Source of the DNA: Terriglobia bacterium | GTDB lineage: Bacteria > Acidobacteriota > Terriglobia > Bryobacterales > Bryobacteraceae | Assembly (NCBI GenBank): GCA_021325235.1 | Contig: JAJPHN010000025.1 | Coordinates: 583,004-647,003 of the forward strand | Reading direction: 5' to 3' | DNA: 64,000 bases | Shown here: in pieces, positions 46,058 through 55,237 of the stretch | Numbering within the stretch: position 1 is the stretch's first letter | Layout of the letters: every line of letters begins with the position of its first letter | Made by a program: the position numbers and the translations under genes | Notes under the pieces: model-generated | Database searches by the model: none | Told to the model about the DNA's origin: nothing | Seen by the model: only the letters and a program-made list of their open reading frames with translations

Positions 46058-47533
46058 ATGAGAACGCTTTTTTTGAATCCACCCTCATTCGAGGGTTTCG
46101 ATGGCGGTGCGAGTTCGCGCTGGCCGGCGGCGCGCGAAATTGAGTCGTATTGGTATCCGGTCTGGCTGTGCTATCCCGCTGGCATGATCCCGGATAGTAA
46201 GGTTGTCGACGCTCCTCCGCACAAAATTTCCATCGAGCAGACCGTTGCGATGGCCTCCGATTTCGAGCTGCTGGTCCTGTTCACCTCCACTCCGGGCTTT
46301 AACGTCGACGTCAAGATCGCCGAGATGATGAAGGACGTCAATCCCAAGCTGAAAGTCGCTTTTGTGGGGCCGCCGGTTACCATCGAGCCGGAAAGAAGTT
46401 TGCGGAGTTCGCTGGCGATCGATTTTGTGGTCAAGCGTGAATTCGATTACGCCATCCGCGATTACGCCATGGGCAAGCCGCTCGAGGAGATCCCGGGCGT
46501 AGTGTTTCGCAAAGACGGCGGTTTTCAGAGCAATCGCGAAGCTCCGCCCATCGAAGATCTGGACGCGCTGCCCTGGGTCACCAAAGTCTACAAGCGCGAT
46601 CTCGATTTCCGGCGCTACAACGTGCCGTTTCTGCTGAATCCGTATATCTCGTTCTACACCACGCGCGGCTGTCCGGCGCAGTGCACCTTCTGCCTCTGGC
46701 CGCAAACGCATTCCGGCCATCGCTGGAGACTGCGTTCCTCCGACGACATCGTGAACGAGTGCCGTTATGCGCTTGAGAATTTCCCGGGCCTGAAGGAAAT
46801 CTTCTTCGACGACGATACCTTCAATTACCAGAAGGCGCGCACCATCGAGCTCTGCGCGAAGTTGAAGAAGCTAAACTTCACCTGGAGCTGCACCTCGCGC
46901 GTCACCACCGACTACGAGACGCTGAAGGCGATGAAAGACGCTGGCTGCCGGCTGCTGATTGTCGGTTACGAATCGGGCGACCAGCAGATTCTCAAGAACA
47001 TCAAGAAAGGCGCGACGATTGACATGGCGCGCCGCTTCACCGCCAACTGCAAGAAGCTCGGCCTGGTTATTCACGGCGATTTCATCGTCGGCTTGCCGGG
47101 CGAGACCCGCGAGACGATTCGCAAGAGCATCGACTTCGCCAAGGAACTCGACGTCGAAACGATCCAGGTCTCGATCGGACATCCGTTCCCGGGCACGGAA
47201 TTCTACGATCACGTCAAGAAAAACGGCCTGATCACGATTGACGAGGTCATGACTGACGAGTCGGGCCATCAGCTCCCGAATTACCGCTATGAGGGCCTCG
47301 ATCGCGGCGAACTGGTCGATTGGGTAGAGCGCTTCTACGGCGAATACTATTTCCGGCCGAAGGTTGTTTTCCGTCTCGTGCGCAAAGCGATTTTCAACGG
47401 CGACGAGCGGCGGCGCCTGTACAAGGAAGCGCGCGAGTATCTGGCGCTGCGCTCCAAGCGCAAACAGTTCGTGCGCGAGCAGCAGGCAGAAAAAGAGCGG
47501 CAGCCAGAAGCTATCGCGAGTGCGGGAGATTGA
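46058..47533 (+). CDS. hpnJ: Hopanoid biosynthesis radical SAM protein HpnJ
   Basis: Cobalamin-binding-type radical SAM enzyme needed for the cyclitol-ether form of bacteriohopanetetrol. The N-terminus MRTLFLNPPSFEGFDGGAS is characteristic of HpnJ; a B12-binding-like Rossmann region covers about 1-150 (DFELLVLFTSTPGF, LKVAFVGPPVT). The [4Fe-4S]-SAM motif is CPAQCTFC (about 206-213), followed by FFDDDTFNYQ, and the barrel segments LIVGYESGDQQIL and IHGDFIVGLPGETRETI. Length 491. No other hpn gene (shc, hpnH, hpnG) is nearby; two SMR-like genes follow. Confidence 0.9.
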   Translation: MRTLFLNPPSFEGFDGGASSRWPAAREIESYWYPVWLCYPAGMIPDSKVVDAPPHKISIEQTVAMASDFELLVLFTSTPGFNVDVKIAEMMKDVNPKLKVAFVGPPVTIEPERSLRSSLAIDFVVKREFDYAIRDYAMGKPLEEIPGVVFRKDGGFQSNREAPPIEDLDALPWVTKVYKRDLDFRRYNVPFLLNPYISFYTTRGCPAQCTFCLWPQTHSGHRWRLRSSDDIVNECRYALENFPGLKEIFFDDDTFNYQKARTIELCAKLKKLNFTWSCTSRVTTDYETLKAMKDAGCRLLIVGYESGDQQILKNIKKGATIDMARRFTANCKKLGLVIHGDFIVGLPGETRETIRKSIDFAKELDVETIQVSIGHPFPGTEFYDHVKKNGLITIDEVMTDESGHQLPNYRYEGLDRGELVDWVERFYGEYYFRPKVVFRLVRKAIFNGDERRRLYKEAREYLALRSKRKQFVREQQAEKERQPEAIASAGD

Positions 47534-47544
47534 GCAGTTCGGCG

Positions 47545-48033
47545 ATGGAAAGCGCAGTCATAGAGGAACGCGAGGCGCTCGAGCAACTGGTTGAGAAACC
47601 TGCTCCCGTGGCACACCGCGCATCCCGGACAGGACGGCGCCGCACGTTTCTGCTGGTGCTGGCCGTAACAATCTTCAACTGCTTGGGCAATCTGTCGCTT
47701 GCCTGGGGAATGAAGCACGCCGCCGTACAGGTCGGGCTGAGTCCGACCGGGTATTTGCGCGACATGCTCAACCCGTTTGTCGCGCTCGGCATCGGCCTGC
47801 TGATTCTTTGGCTGCTGACTCGCATGGCGCTGCTCAGCTGGGCGGACCTCAGTTTTGTTCTACCCGTCACGGCACTTGGCTATTTCCTCGCTGCAGTCGC
47901 AGGGCGAGTGTTTTTGAACGAGCCAATCTCACGCTCGCAGTGGCTCGGAACGTTGCTGATCTTCGCAGGTACCGTGCTGGTAGGCAGCACCGGCCACCGA
48001 ACGCGGCATCACGCGCACGAGGTGCACAAATGA
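47545..48033 (+). CDS. SMR/EamA-type small membrane transporter, subunit 1
   Basis: Four-helix small membrane protein; ATG 47545 gives 162 residues. A cytoplasmic N-terminal head of about 38 residues precedes the helices: FLLVLAVTIFNCLGNLSLAWG, FVALGIGLLILWLLTRMALL, FVLPVTALGYFLAAVAGRVF (with a nearby NEPIS) and WLGTLLIFAGTVLVG. The NEPIS/GTLLIFAGTVL end is the SMR/EamA half-unit. It starts 11 nt after hpnJ and overlaps the next gene by 4 nt (ATGA), so a heterodimer with it is likely. Confidence 0.82.
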   Translation: MESAVIEEREALEQLVEKPAPVAHRASRTGRRRTFLLVLAVTIFNCLGNLSLAWGMKHAAVQVGLSPTGYLRDMLNPFVALGIGLLILWLLTRMALLSWADLSFVLPVTALGYFLAAVAGRVFLNEPISRSQWLGTLLIFAGTVLVGSTGHRTRHHAHEVHK

Positions 48034-48392
48034 TCAAATGGCTGCTGCTCGCCATCATCGTGATCACCACCGTACTCGGCGACCTGGTGCAGAGTTACGA
48101 AATGAAGCGCAGCGGCGCCCAGCGGGTAGACGCGCGCGGACTGGGCCGCATTGTCCGGCTCATCTTCAGCCGTGGCAAACTCTCGATCGGCATTCTCTGC
48201 ATGGCGGTCTCGTTCTTCGCGTTCATGGCGCTGGTGCAGAATGCGCCCTTGAGCTTTGCGGTCCCGGCTTCGGCCGCCACCTTCGTCCTCGAAACCGTGC
48301 TGGCCAAGCTCGTGCTGAAAGAAGTTGTCGGCATGCGGCGCGCCGTGGGCGCCCTGCTTGTCCTTTGCGGCGTCGTGCTGCTGGCGCGCTGA
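48030..48392 (+). CDS. SMR/EamA-type small membrane transporter, subunit 2
   Basis: 120 residues, four helices (1-17, about 50-67, 75-95, 100-119) of the same half-unit type as the preceding gene: LLLAIIVITTVLGDLVQSYEM, GILCMAVSFFAFMALVQNA, FAVPASAATFVLETVLAKLV and AVGALLVLCGVVLLAR. The start overlaps the previous stop. A pair of non-identical SMR-type proteins resembles the ArnE/ArnF flippase of undecaprenyl-linked sugars; here the link to hpnJ would suggest a hopanoid or lipid substrate (inference). Confidence 0.82.
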   Translation: MIKWLLLAIIVITTVLGDLVQSYEMKRSGAQRVDARGLGRIVRLIFSRGKLSIGILCMAVSFFAFMALVQNAPLSFAVPASAATFVLETVLAKLVLKEVVGMRRAVGALLVLCGVVLLAR

Positions 48393-48645
48393 ATCCTTAG
48401 CCCGAAGTCGACTCGATCGCACATCCGGAGACAAAACGACTTCGGTTCACGAGGATTTCTCTCGCGGGGATCTTGTGAATTCGGTGTGACAAATGGTGGT
48501 GCTCGCATTCCAGAGCGAGCTGTGAGGGGAGCAACGAGCCCGGTTGCGAATTGACCGACTTCTGCGGCCAGTTTCAGCTGGTCTCCGTGTGTTCAACGAG
48601 TAAACACCGGCAGCCCGCGCCATTGCGGTGTGAGAAGCGAGTCAG
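48393..48645. other. Intergenic gap, no feature seen
   Basis: The 253-bp gap between two convergent genes holds no convincing ORF, RNA or terminator hairpin. Confidence 0.5.
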
Positions 48646-49419
48646 CTACGAGCTGAGCAGCACGGACGATTCCGCGTCAAGGTAAACGAACGCGTTCGGA
48701 TGCCGCTGCACGAGTGAAGCCGGACAGCTCTCAGCAATAGGGCCTTCGAGCGCGCTGCGTACGGCCTCAGCCTTGCGCTTTTCGGGCACACAGCACACCC
48801 ACGCCGCAGCGCGAAACAGGCCCGGGCAGGTGATGGTGAGCGCTTCCTGCGGAACGGACACGAAATCGGGGAAATGGCCCTCTCCGACCTGTTGCCTGCG
48901 GCATGCGTCGTCGAGAGCGACGCTTTTGACAGTAGCTGGATCGCGGAAATCGGCCGTCGGCGGGTCGTTGAAGGCGATATGACCGTTTTCGCCGAAACCG
49001 ACGAAGGCCAGATCAATGGGTGCGGCCAGCAACAGATTCGCGTAGCGCTCAATTTCAGCGGTGAGATCTTCGGCATCGCCGTTCAGGTAAAAGGTTCGGC
49101 AGGGATGGACGCGATCTGCCACTCGCGTGCGAATCCAGCGCCGGAAGCTTGCCGGATGCTGCGCATTAAGCCCGACATATTCGTCCATGTGAAACAGATC
49201 GACCAGACTCCAGTCGACGAGCTGCCGGACGAGCTCTTCGACCAGCGGAATCTGCGAATTACCGGTGGCTGCAATCAGTCGCGCATGTCCCCGCTTCTCG
49301 ATGGCTTCGTTCAGCAGATGCGCCGCTCGTTCCGCGGCTGCTTTGCCCAGGTCTTGTGGACTCGGCCAAATCGTTACCGTCGCATTTCCATACCGCTGAG
49401 TTCTTATCTGCTTCGACAT
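48646..49419 (-). CDS. nagB: Glucosamine-6-phosphate deaminase (NagB-type)
   Basis: Converts glucosamine 6-phosphate to fructose 6-phosphate and ammonia. The motifs FHMDEYVGL (catalytic Asp/Glu), VGFGENGHIAFNDPP and the C-terminal SLVQRHPNAFVYLDAES fit NagB rather than 6-phosphogluconolactonase. Length 257. It runs counter to glmS (50093-51946), which makes glucosamine 6-phosphate; the two encode opposing steps of amino-sugar metabolism in one region. Confidence 0.88.
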   Translation of the reverse strand: MSKQIRTQRYGNATVTIWPSPQDLGKAAAERAAHLLNEAIEKRGHARLIAATGNSQIPLVEELVRQLVDWSLVDLFHMDEYVGLNAQHPASFRRWIRTRVADRVHPCRTFYLNGDAEDLTAEIERYANLLLAAPIDLAFVGFGENGHIAFNDPPTADFRDPATVKSVALDDACRRQQVGEGHFPDFVSVPQEALTITCPGLFRAAAWVCCVPEKRKAEAVRSALEGPIAESCPASLVQRHPNAFVYLDAESSVLLSS

Positions 49420-49488
49420 CGCACGAGATTATACTTCGCGCCGAGTTTGCCGCGGAGCCGGTGACTGCCCCACGCGATAATTGGAAGA

Positions 49489-50082
49489 GTGACGGATCAG
49501 TTGTCGCTTTCGATCTGGCTCTCCCGTGCGGCGCAGCAGAGCCGTTTACGTTACTTCGAAAAGCTGTTGCGCGCGTTTCCGTTTTCCCAGCGGCCGCAGC
49601 CGCAATCGATTGTTTCCATACAAGCGATTGATGAAACGGAGCCGCCGCTGCTTGAACGGCCGCTGAACGGGCCGGTAAATTTGGCAGACGTGTTCGAGAC
49701 ATTCAAGGACTATTCGGGGGAAGACGTCGCCTGGCAGCTGGAGAGCTGGTGGGACTTGTGGCAGTTTGAGGGTGAGTGGAAACTTGCGCCGGCGCGCATT
49801 GCCTTCGCCTGCTTTGGACCTCTGTTCGACAACGGGTCGGCGCAGGATGCCGGCGAACAGGAGCATCTCCGAATTGATTTCGGAGTCGACTCCTATTTTC
49901 TTCCACAGCCTGAGCTGAGCGGCAGCGCCAAGCTGGTGGAATCGAATATCAAAAGCCTGTTACGGCTGGTCCATGAGCTCGATTCGCTGTTACCAGTGGA
50001 GCGGCGGCGGCTCGAAACGGAGTCGGGCGAGAACTTCGCCGACCGGCTGCAAGCGACGTTGACGGACGTACGCGAAGACTGA
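49489..50082 (+). CDS. Conserved-looking protein of unknown function
   Basis: A 197-residue soluble protein starting at GTG 49489, without membrane helices or recognised motifs. It has aromatic-rich regions (AWQLESWWDLWQFEGEWKL) and a leucine-rich C-terminal helix (LLRLVHELDSLLPVERRRL), suggesting an alpha/beta fold and coiled-coil tail. It lies between divergent nagB and convergent glmS, with 10 nt to the latter. I do not assign a function. Confidence 0.6.
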   Translation: MTDQLSLSIWLSRAAQQSRLRYFEKLLRAFPFSQRPQPQSIVSIQAIDETEPPLLERPLNGPVNLADVFETFKDYSGEDVAWQLESWWDLWQFEGEWKLAPARIAFACFGPLFDNGSAQDAGEQEHLRIDFGVDSYFLPQPELSGSAKLVESNIKSLLRLVHELDSLLPVERRRLETESGENFADRLQATLTDVRED

Positions 50083-50092
50083 AAAGCCGGGA

Positions 50093-51946
50093 TTACTCGA
50101 CCGTCACGCTCTTCGCCAGATTGCGCGGTTGATCGACATCGCAGCCACGGCGCACCGCAATGTGATAGGCGAGCAGCTGCAGCGGAATCATCTCGAGCAG
50201 CGGAAGCAGCAGTTCGCGCGTGACCGGGATAGTGATGAGATGGTCGGCCATTTTGGCCACTTCTTCATCGCCTTCGCAGGCAATGGCGACTACGCGGCCG
50301 CTGCGCGCCTTCACTTCCTGGATATTGGAGAGCGTCTTTTCGTAGTGAACCTGGCTCTCTTCCGATTCCGGATCGCGTGTGGCAAGCACGACCACGGGAA
50401 GATTCTCGTCGATCAGCGCGTTCGGGCCGTGTTTCATTTCGCCGGCGGGATAGCCTTCGGCGTGGATATAAGAGATCTCTTTCAGTTTCAGCGCGCCCTC
50501 GAGCGCGATCGGGAAGTGGATCCCGCGGCCCAGGTAGAGGAAATCCTGCGCGCGGAAAAGATCCTTCACCAGCTCGTCGTACTTATCATTTTCCGCCAGA
50601 ATCTTCTCCAGTTTGGAGGGAATATGGGCGAGCTCGTCGACCAGCTTGCTCGAGTCTTCCGGGCTGAGTGTGCCGCGCACCTGGCCGAGATACATCCCGA
50701 GCACGAGGAGTGCCGTGATCTGCGAGGTAAAGGCTTTGGTGGAGGCGACGCCGATCTCGGGACCGGCATGGGTGAGCAGAGTGCCGGCGGCTTCGCGCGT
50801 GATCATGGAGCCGACCACATTGCAGATGGCCAGCGTTCGGGAACCCTTGCTCTTGGCCTCGCGCTGTGCAGCGAGCGTATCGGCCGTTTCGCCGGATTGC
50901 GAGATGACGATGGTCAGAGTATTCGGCGGGATGATCGGGTCGCGATAGCGGAACTCGCTGCCATAATCGACTTCGACCGGAATGCGAGCAAGCCGCTCAA
51001 TAATGAACTTTCCAGTGAGCCCGGCATGCCAGCTGGTGCCGCAGGCGACAATCTTGATCTGCTCGAATTTGCGGAAGTCGGCCTCGGGGATTTCCACCTC
51101 ATCGAGGAAAACGCGTCCGCTTTCCAGGCCGACTCGGCCGAGCAGCGTGTCTTTGATGGCGCGCGGCTGCTCAAAGATCTCTTTGAGCATGAAATGCTTG
51201 TAGCCGCCCTTTTCGGCCATCACCGGGTCCCACAAAATGTGCGACAGCTGGCGCCGGACGGCTTTGCCGTCGAAATCGGTCAGCGCGACGCCCTGGGGGG
51301 TCAGTACGGCCACATCGCCGTCGTTGAGGAAGAACATGTCGCGCGTATGGCTGAGGATGGCGGGTACATCGGAGGCCACGAAAAACTCCTGCTGGCCCAG
51401 GCCGACCACCACCGGGGGACCGCAGCGCGCGGCCACGATCTTATGCGGATCGCTGCTCGAGATGACACTGATGGCAAAAACGCCATGAATATTCTTAAGG
51501 GCGCGGCGAACGGCGTCTTCCAGCTTGCCGTCGAGATACTTTTCGACCAGATGCGCGATAACTTCCGTATCAGTTTCGGTCTTGAACAAATGGCCTTCGG
51601 CGGTCAGCTGCTTGCGAAGGGCGAGATAGTTTTCGACGATGCCATTGTGGACGACGACGATATTGCCGTGACAATCGCGATGGGGATGAGCGTTCTCCTC
51701 GGTGGGACGCCCGTGGGTGGCCCAGCGTGTGTGGCCGATGCCGTAAGAACCCGACAGCGGCCGGGTCCGAATCACGTCCTCCAGGTTGCGCAGTTTGCCC
51801 GAAGCGCGCCGCACATCAAGCGTGTTGGCGCCATTTAAGACGGCTACTCCTGCCGAATCATAACCGCGGTATTCGAGACGCCGCAGCCCGTCCACAATGA
51901 CCGGCACCGCCTCGCGGCTGCCAATGTAACCGACAATTCCACACAT
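50093..51946 (-). CDS. glmS: Glutamine-fructose-6-phosphate aminotransferase (isomerising)
   Basis: Makes glucosamine 6-phosphate from fructose 6-phosphate and glutamine, the first committed step to peptidoglycan and lipid A sugars. Start MCGIVGYIG provides the N-terminal nucleophile Cys (after Met removal). The GATase2 domain (1-235) has [11 protein letters not shown] and [19 protein letters not shown]; two SIS domains follow ([24 protein letters not shown]), and the C-terminus ends [13 protein letters not shown]. Length 617. The upstream region is only 91 bp to purS and shows no glmS ribozyme that I can identify. Confidence 0.98.
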   Translation of the reverse strand: MCGIVGYIGSREAVPVIVDGLRRLEYRGYDSAGVAVLNGANTLDVRRASGKLRNLEDVIRTRPLSGSYGIGHTRWATHGRPTEENAHPHRDCHGNIVVVHNGIVENYLALRKQLTAEGHLFKTETDTEVIAHLVEKYLDGKLEDAVRRALKNIHGVFAISVISSSDPHKIVAARCGPPVVVGLGQQEFFVASDVPAILSHTRDMFFLNDGDVAVLTPQGVALTDFDGKAVRRQLSHILWDPVMAEKGGYKHFMLKEIFEQPRAIKDTLLGRVGLESGRVFLDEVEIPEADFRKFEQIKIVACGTSWHAGLTGKFIIERLARIPVEVDYGSEFRYRDPIIPPNTLTIVISQSGETADTLAAQREAKSKGSRTLAICNVVGSMITREAAGTLLTHAGPEIGVASTKAFTSQITALLVLGMYLGQVRGTLSPEDSSKLVDELAHIPSKLEKILAENDKYDELVKDLFRAQDFLYLGRGIHFPIALEGALKLKEISYIHAEGYPAGEMKHGPNALIDENLPVVVLATRDPESEESQVHYEKTLSNIQEVKARSGRVVAIACEGDEEVAKMADHLITIPVTRELLLPLLEMIPLQLLAYHIAVRRGCDVDQPRNLAKSVTVE

Positions 51947-52037
51947 AAGGAGAAAAACTGGGTACTACCTAGTGTACGGGGTTTGGTGAACAGGCGGGTT
52001 TCAGAAAATACTGAAGCGGCGGAGGCGGGAAAAACGG

Positions 52038-52283
52038 CTAGTCGAGCAGATCGACCCGGTACTCTTCTATAACGGGATTCGAAAGGACGTCGCGCGCTAC
52101 GGAATCAAGCAGTTGGACGGCCGAATCGCGCGGCGTGTCGGGAGAAAGCGCGATCTCGAAATACTTACCCTGCCGCACGCCGGCGATCTCCTTGTGTCCT
52201 AATCCGTGCAGGGCGTTGCAGATGGTCTGGCCCTGCGGATCGAGAACCGTCGGCTTCATCGAGACGTAGACGCGCGCTTTCAT
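52038..52283 (-). CDS. purS: Phosphoribosylformylglycinamidine synthase subunit PurS
   Basis: Small subunit of the FGAM synthetase complex with PurL and PurQ in purine synthesis. The start at ATG 52283 gives the normal 81 residues, beginning MKARVYVSMKPTVLDPQGQT, with IAGVRQGKYFEIAL and ending NPVIEEYRVDLLD. The frame is open upstream but those 28 residues are not family-like. purQ and purL are not adjacent, which is unusual because the three are often clustered. Confidence 0.92.
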   Translation of the reverse strand: MKARVYVSMKPTVLDPQGQTICNALHGLGHKEIAGVRQGKYFEIALSPDTPRDSAVQLLDSVARDVLSNPVIEEYRVDLLD

Positions 52284-52357
52284 CAGTTCCCATTGTAGAG
52301 ACTGGGGCGGGTTATCGGTACCGGAACGGTCGGAATTCCAGCGATGCGGAAAACAGA

Positions 52358-53197
52358 TTGAAGTCAAATTGTTTTTGCTATAAGGTAGAACGTAAAGGGC
52401 GAGGTTTTATCGTTAAGATCTGCATTCTGGCGTCGAGCAGTTCCGGTAACGCGGCGTTCTTGTCCACCGAGCGGACACGCTTGCTGATCGATGCCGGTAT
52501 CGGACGGCGTGAATTGGCCAAGCGGCTGGCGGCTATCGGCGAAGATCTGGCCCAGATCGACGCCGTCCTCGTCACCCATGAGCATTCCGATCACGTGGCC
52601 GGATTAGCGGCGCTGGCGCGCTTCTGTTTCGCTCGCCGCGCGCGCCACTTGGCGGTCTTCGCGACCGAACGCACGGCTCCCTATCTCGAATGGGGCGAGT
52701 GTGTGCCGGCGGTGGAAACCTTTCAGGCGGGCTGCGGGTTCACCATCGGCGATTTCGATATTTCGAGTTTCACCATCCCGCATGATGCCGTTGATCCGGT
52801 GGGCTACACAGTACGTGCGGAAGGAATCAAAGTGGCGATTGCCACGGATCTCGGCTATATCCCTGATTCGCTTCGGGTGCACTTCCGCGATACCGATGTG
52901 CTGATGCTCGAATCCAATCACGATCTGGAGATGCTGCGGGTCGGCCCCTACCCGTGGTCGGTGAAGCAGCGCGTCATGAGTCGCCGCGGCCATCTCTCGA
53001 ACGAAGTAACGGCCGAGTTCATACGCAACGATCTCGATAGCCGCGTCTCCACTCTGATTCTCGGCCATTTGAGCGAGCATAATAATCACCCGGAGCTGGT
53101 GCGGCGAGCCGGATACGACGCGCTCGACGGGCGCGCGCTTTTCACCCAGCTGTTTGTGGCAGAGCCGGGGACTCAGTCGCCGGTGTTTTCGTACTGA
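52358..53197 (+). CDS. Metallo-beta-lactamase fold hydrolase, WalJ/YycJ-like
   Basis: Putative nuclease-like MBL protein. The core begins VKICILASSSSGNAAFL; the metal site is THEHSDHVAG (about residue 74), with later ligands IATDLGYI, LESNHDLEML and LGHLSEHNNHPELV. The start is not settled: TTG 52358 gives 279 residues and a 19-residue head that looks unlike coding sequence; the family-typical start is near residue 19, but no ATG/GTG/TTG lies there. The arrangement with purS is divergent. Confidence 0.85.
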   Translation: MKSNCFCYKVERKGRGFIVKICILASSSSGNAAFLSTERTRLLIDAGIGRRELAKRLAAIGEDLAQIDAVLVTHEHSDHVAGLAALARFCFARRARHLAVFATERTAPYLEWGECVPAVETFQAGCGFTIGDFDISSFTIPHDAVDPVGYTVRAEGIKVAIATDLGYIPDSLRVHFRDTDVLMLESNHDLEMLRVGPYPWSVKQRVMSRRGHLSNEVTAEFIRNDLDSRVSTLILGHLSEHNNHPELVRRAGYDALDGRALFTQLFVAEPGTQSPVFSY

Positions 53198-53272
53198 TCG
53201 CTCTTCCCTATCATCACGGCACGCGGCGCGAGAACGCCAGCGGCTGCCGGGCGGCTACAATACAACTTCCGA

Positions 53273-54568
53273 ATGACTGAGCAGATTTCGCGCGCGCGAG
53301 GAATTCGCGGCGCTATTGCTGTGCCCGGCGACAAGTCGATCTCGCATCGTTATGCCATGCTGGCGTCGATCGCCAAGGGAAGCTCAAAGATTTACAACTA
53401 CTCGACTGGCGCCGATTGCCATTCGACGCTGGGCTGCATGCGCGCGCTCGGAATCGAGCACGAATTCGCAACCGAGAACGATACGCCTGTGCTCAAGGTG
53501 CACGGCAAGGGGATGCGCGGTCTCCGCCAGGCGAGCGGCGTGCTCGATGCGGGAAATTCGGGTTCGACGATTCGCATGCTTTCGGGTATTCTTGCCGCTC
53601 AGCCGTTTTCGACCACGCTGGCCGGCGATGAATCGCTTTCCAAACGCCCGATGCGCCGGATTATGAAACCGCTGGCTGAGATGGGCGCGCGCATTGAGGC
53701 GGCCAACGAACAATTCCCACCACTCACCATTCACGGCGGCCCGCTGCGCGCGATCGCGTACCAGACGCCGGTCGCGAGCGCGCAGGTGAAGAGCTGTGTC
53801 CTGCTGGCCGGGCTTTATGCCGAAGGCGAAACCAGCGTGACCGAAAGCATCCAGACCCGCGACCACACCGAAATTGCGCTGCGCGAGCTCGGCGCCGACG
53901 TTCGTGTCCAGCCGCGATTCGTTCGTCTGCGCGGTCCGGTTACGGAACTCCATGCGCGTGAACTGGCCGTGCCGGGCGACCTTTCGAGCGCGGCATTTTT
54001 TCTCATTGCCGCTCTGCTGGTTCCCCATTCGGAGCTGATCGTCTCCGGGGTCGGCTTGAATCCGACCCGCACCGGACTGCTCGATGTTCTGCGAGCGATG
54101 GGTGCTGCAATCCACGTACTTCATCTGGAAGAGCGAAACGGCGAGATGATCGGTACGCTCGAAGCGCGCACTTCGATGCTCAAAGGCGGAGTCATTGAAG
54201 GCGCGACCACGGCTGCCGTGATCGACGAGCTGCCGATCCTTTCCATACTGGGGGCGGCCAGCGAAACCGGACTCACCGTGCGCGACGCCGCCGAACTCCG
54301 CGTGAAGGAAACCGATCGAATTGAAAGCATCGCCCACAACCTGCGCGCCATGCAGATCGAAATCGAAACTGCGCCGGAAGGCTTTTACATTCCCGGCCGG
54401 CAACGTTTCCAGCCGGCAGCGATCGAGTCCTACGGCGACCACCGGATCGCCATGGCCTTCAGCATCGCCGGACTGCTCGCCGACGGTACCACGTACATTC
54501 ACGGCGCCGAAGCCGCTTCCGTCTCGTTTCCGGAGTTCTACAATACTCTCCGCGGCATCATCCGATAG
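53273..54568 (+). CDS. aroA: 3-phosphoshikimate 1-carboxyvinyltransferase (EPSP synthase)
   Basis: Sixth step of the shikimate pathway. Motifs: VPGDKSISHRYAML (residues 17-30), DAGNSGSTIRML (about 92), LAGDESLSKRPMRR, VPGDLSSAAFFL, ELRVKETDRI and YGDHRIAMAF. Active-site residues Lys, Asp and Glu of the family are in these. Length 431. GDKSISHR and GNSGSTIRML without an Ala change resemble the class II-like form, but I do not predict inhibitor sensitivity. Histidine kinase follows 11 nt later. Confidence 0.97.
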   Translation: MTEQISRARGIRGAIAVPGDKSISHRYAMLASIAKGSSKIYNYSTGADCHSTLGCMRALGIEHEFATENDTPVLKVHGKGMRGLRQASGVLDAGNSGSTIRMLSGILAAQPFSTTLAGDESLSKRPMRRIMKPLAEMGARIEAANEQFPPLTIHGGPLRAIAYQTPVASAQVKSCVLLAGLYAEGETSVTESIQTRDHTEIALRELGADVRVQPRFVRLRGPVTELHARELAVPGDLSSAAFFLIAALLVPHSELIVSGVGLNPTRTGLLDVLRAMGAAIHVLHLEERNGEMIGTLEARTSMLKGGVIEGATTAAVIDELPILSILGAASETGLTVRDAAELRVKETDRIESIAHNLRAMQIEIETAPEGFYIPGRQRFQPAAIESYGDHRIAMAFSIAGLLADGTTYIHGAEAASVSFPEFYNTLRGIIR

Positions 54569-54579
54569 CCGAATCCCCT

Positions 54580-55218
54580 ATGGAAGAGTCTCTCGACCCT
54601 GATCTCAGCCACGAGACGCTGATCCACGATCTCAACAACGTGTTCGAGACGATCACCGAGGCCGCGGAATTACTCAACTCGGACCGGCGCTGGAAACTGC
54701 TGGCGGCAACGCTTGGGCGCAGTGTGCGGCGAGGCAAACGGCTGCTCGGTGCTTTGCCTGATGGCACGCCTAACCTTGCGGCCATTGTCGAGGATGCGAT
54801 TCAGTCCGTGAACGATTACTGCGTGGCGGCGCGCAAACCACGTCTGCGCTGGGTACGGCGCGTACCGGCTGACGTGCGGCTGCCGGGTTCGTCCAAAGAC
54901 TGGGAACGCGTCTTCGTTAATTTGTTCTTGAACACGGCGCAGGCTGTACGCCGGCCGGGCCGGATCGAAATTGAAACGGAGCGTGCCCAAGATACGCTCG
55001 TGATCACGATTTCGGATAACGGTCCGGGAATTCCGGCTGAGATTCTGCCCGGCCTTTTCCGCCCGCATGTCTCGACGAAGGCCGATCGCTCCGGGCGCTC
55101 CGGGCTGGGGCTGCACATCGTGGCTTCGATCGTGAAGAAGTACTCGGGACGCGTCGGAGCCGCCAATCGCGAGCGCGGCGGAGGGGCGATTTTCACCATT
55201 TCGCTGCCTGTTACGTAA
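54580..55218 (+). CDS. Stand-alone histidine kinase-like protein
   Basis: Cytoplasmic 212-residue protein without sensor or membrane segments. The segment LIHDLNNVFETITEAAELL (residues 14-32) resembles the dimerisation helix with phospho-acceptor His; the HATPase_c domain has FVNLFLNTAQAVRRPG (N box), ISDNGPGIP (G1) and GRSGLGLHIVASIVKKYSG (G2). It lies between aroA and the GH57 gene on the same strand. Its partner is unknown: no response regulator in the window. Confidence 0.82.
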   Translation: MEESLDPDLSHETLIHDLNNVFETITEAAELLNSDRRWKLLAATLGRSVRRGKRLLGALPDGTPNLAAIVEDAIQSVNDYCVAARKPRLRWVRRVPADVRLPGSSKDWERVFVNLFLNTAQAVRRPGRIEIETERAQDTLVITISDNGPGIPAEILPGLFRPHVSTKADRSGRSGLGLHIVASIVKKYSGRVGAANRERGGGAIFTISLPVT

Positions 55219-55237
55219 AGGCGGCGCTTGCTAACGA

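Noticed and set aside
50129..51838. 569-residue open frame opposite glmS
   Set aside because: Mirror frame of glmS, no recognisable domain and no ribosome binding site; the minus-strand gene is certain.
51947..52037. glmS ribozyme or riboswitch upstream of glmS
   Set aside because: The 91-bp gap is too short and shows no recognisable fold for one.
53384..54502. 372-residue open frame opposite aroA
   Set aside because: No motif; all six aroA signatures lie on the plus strand.
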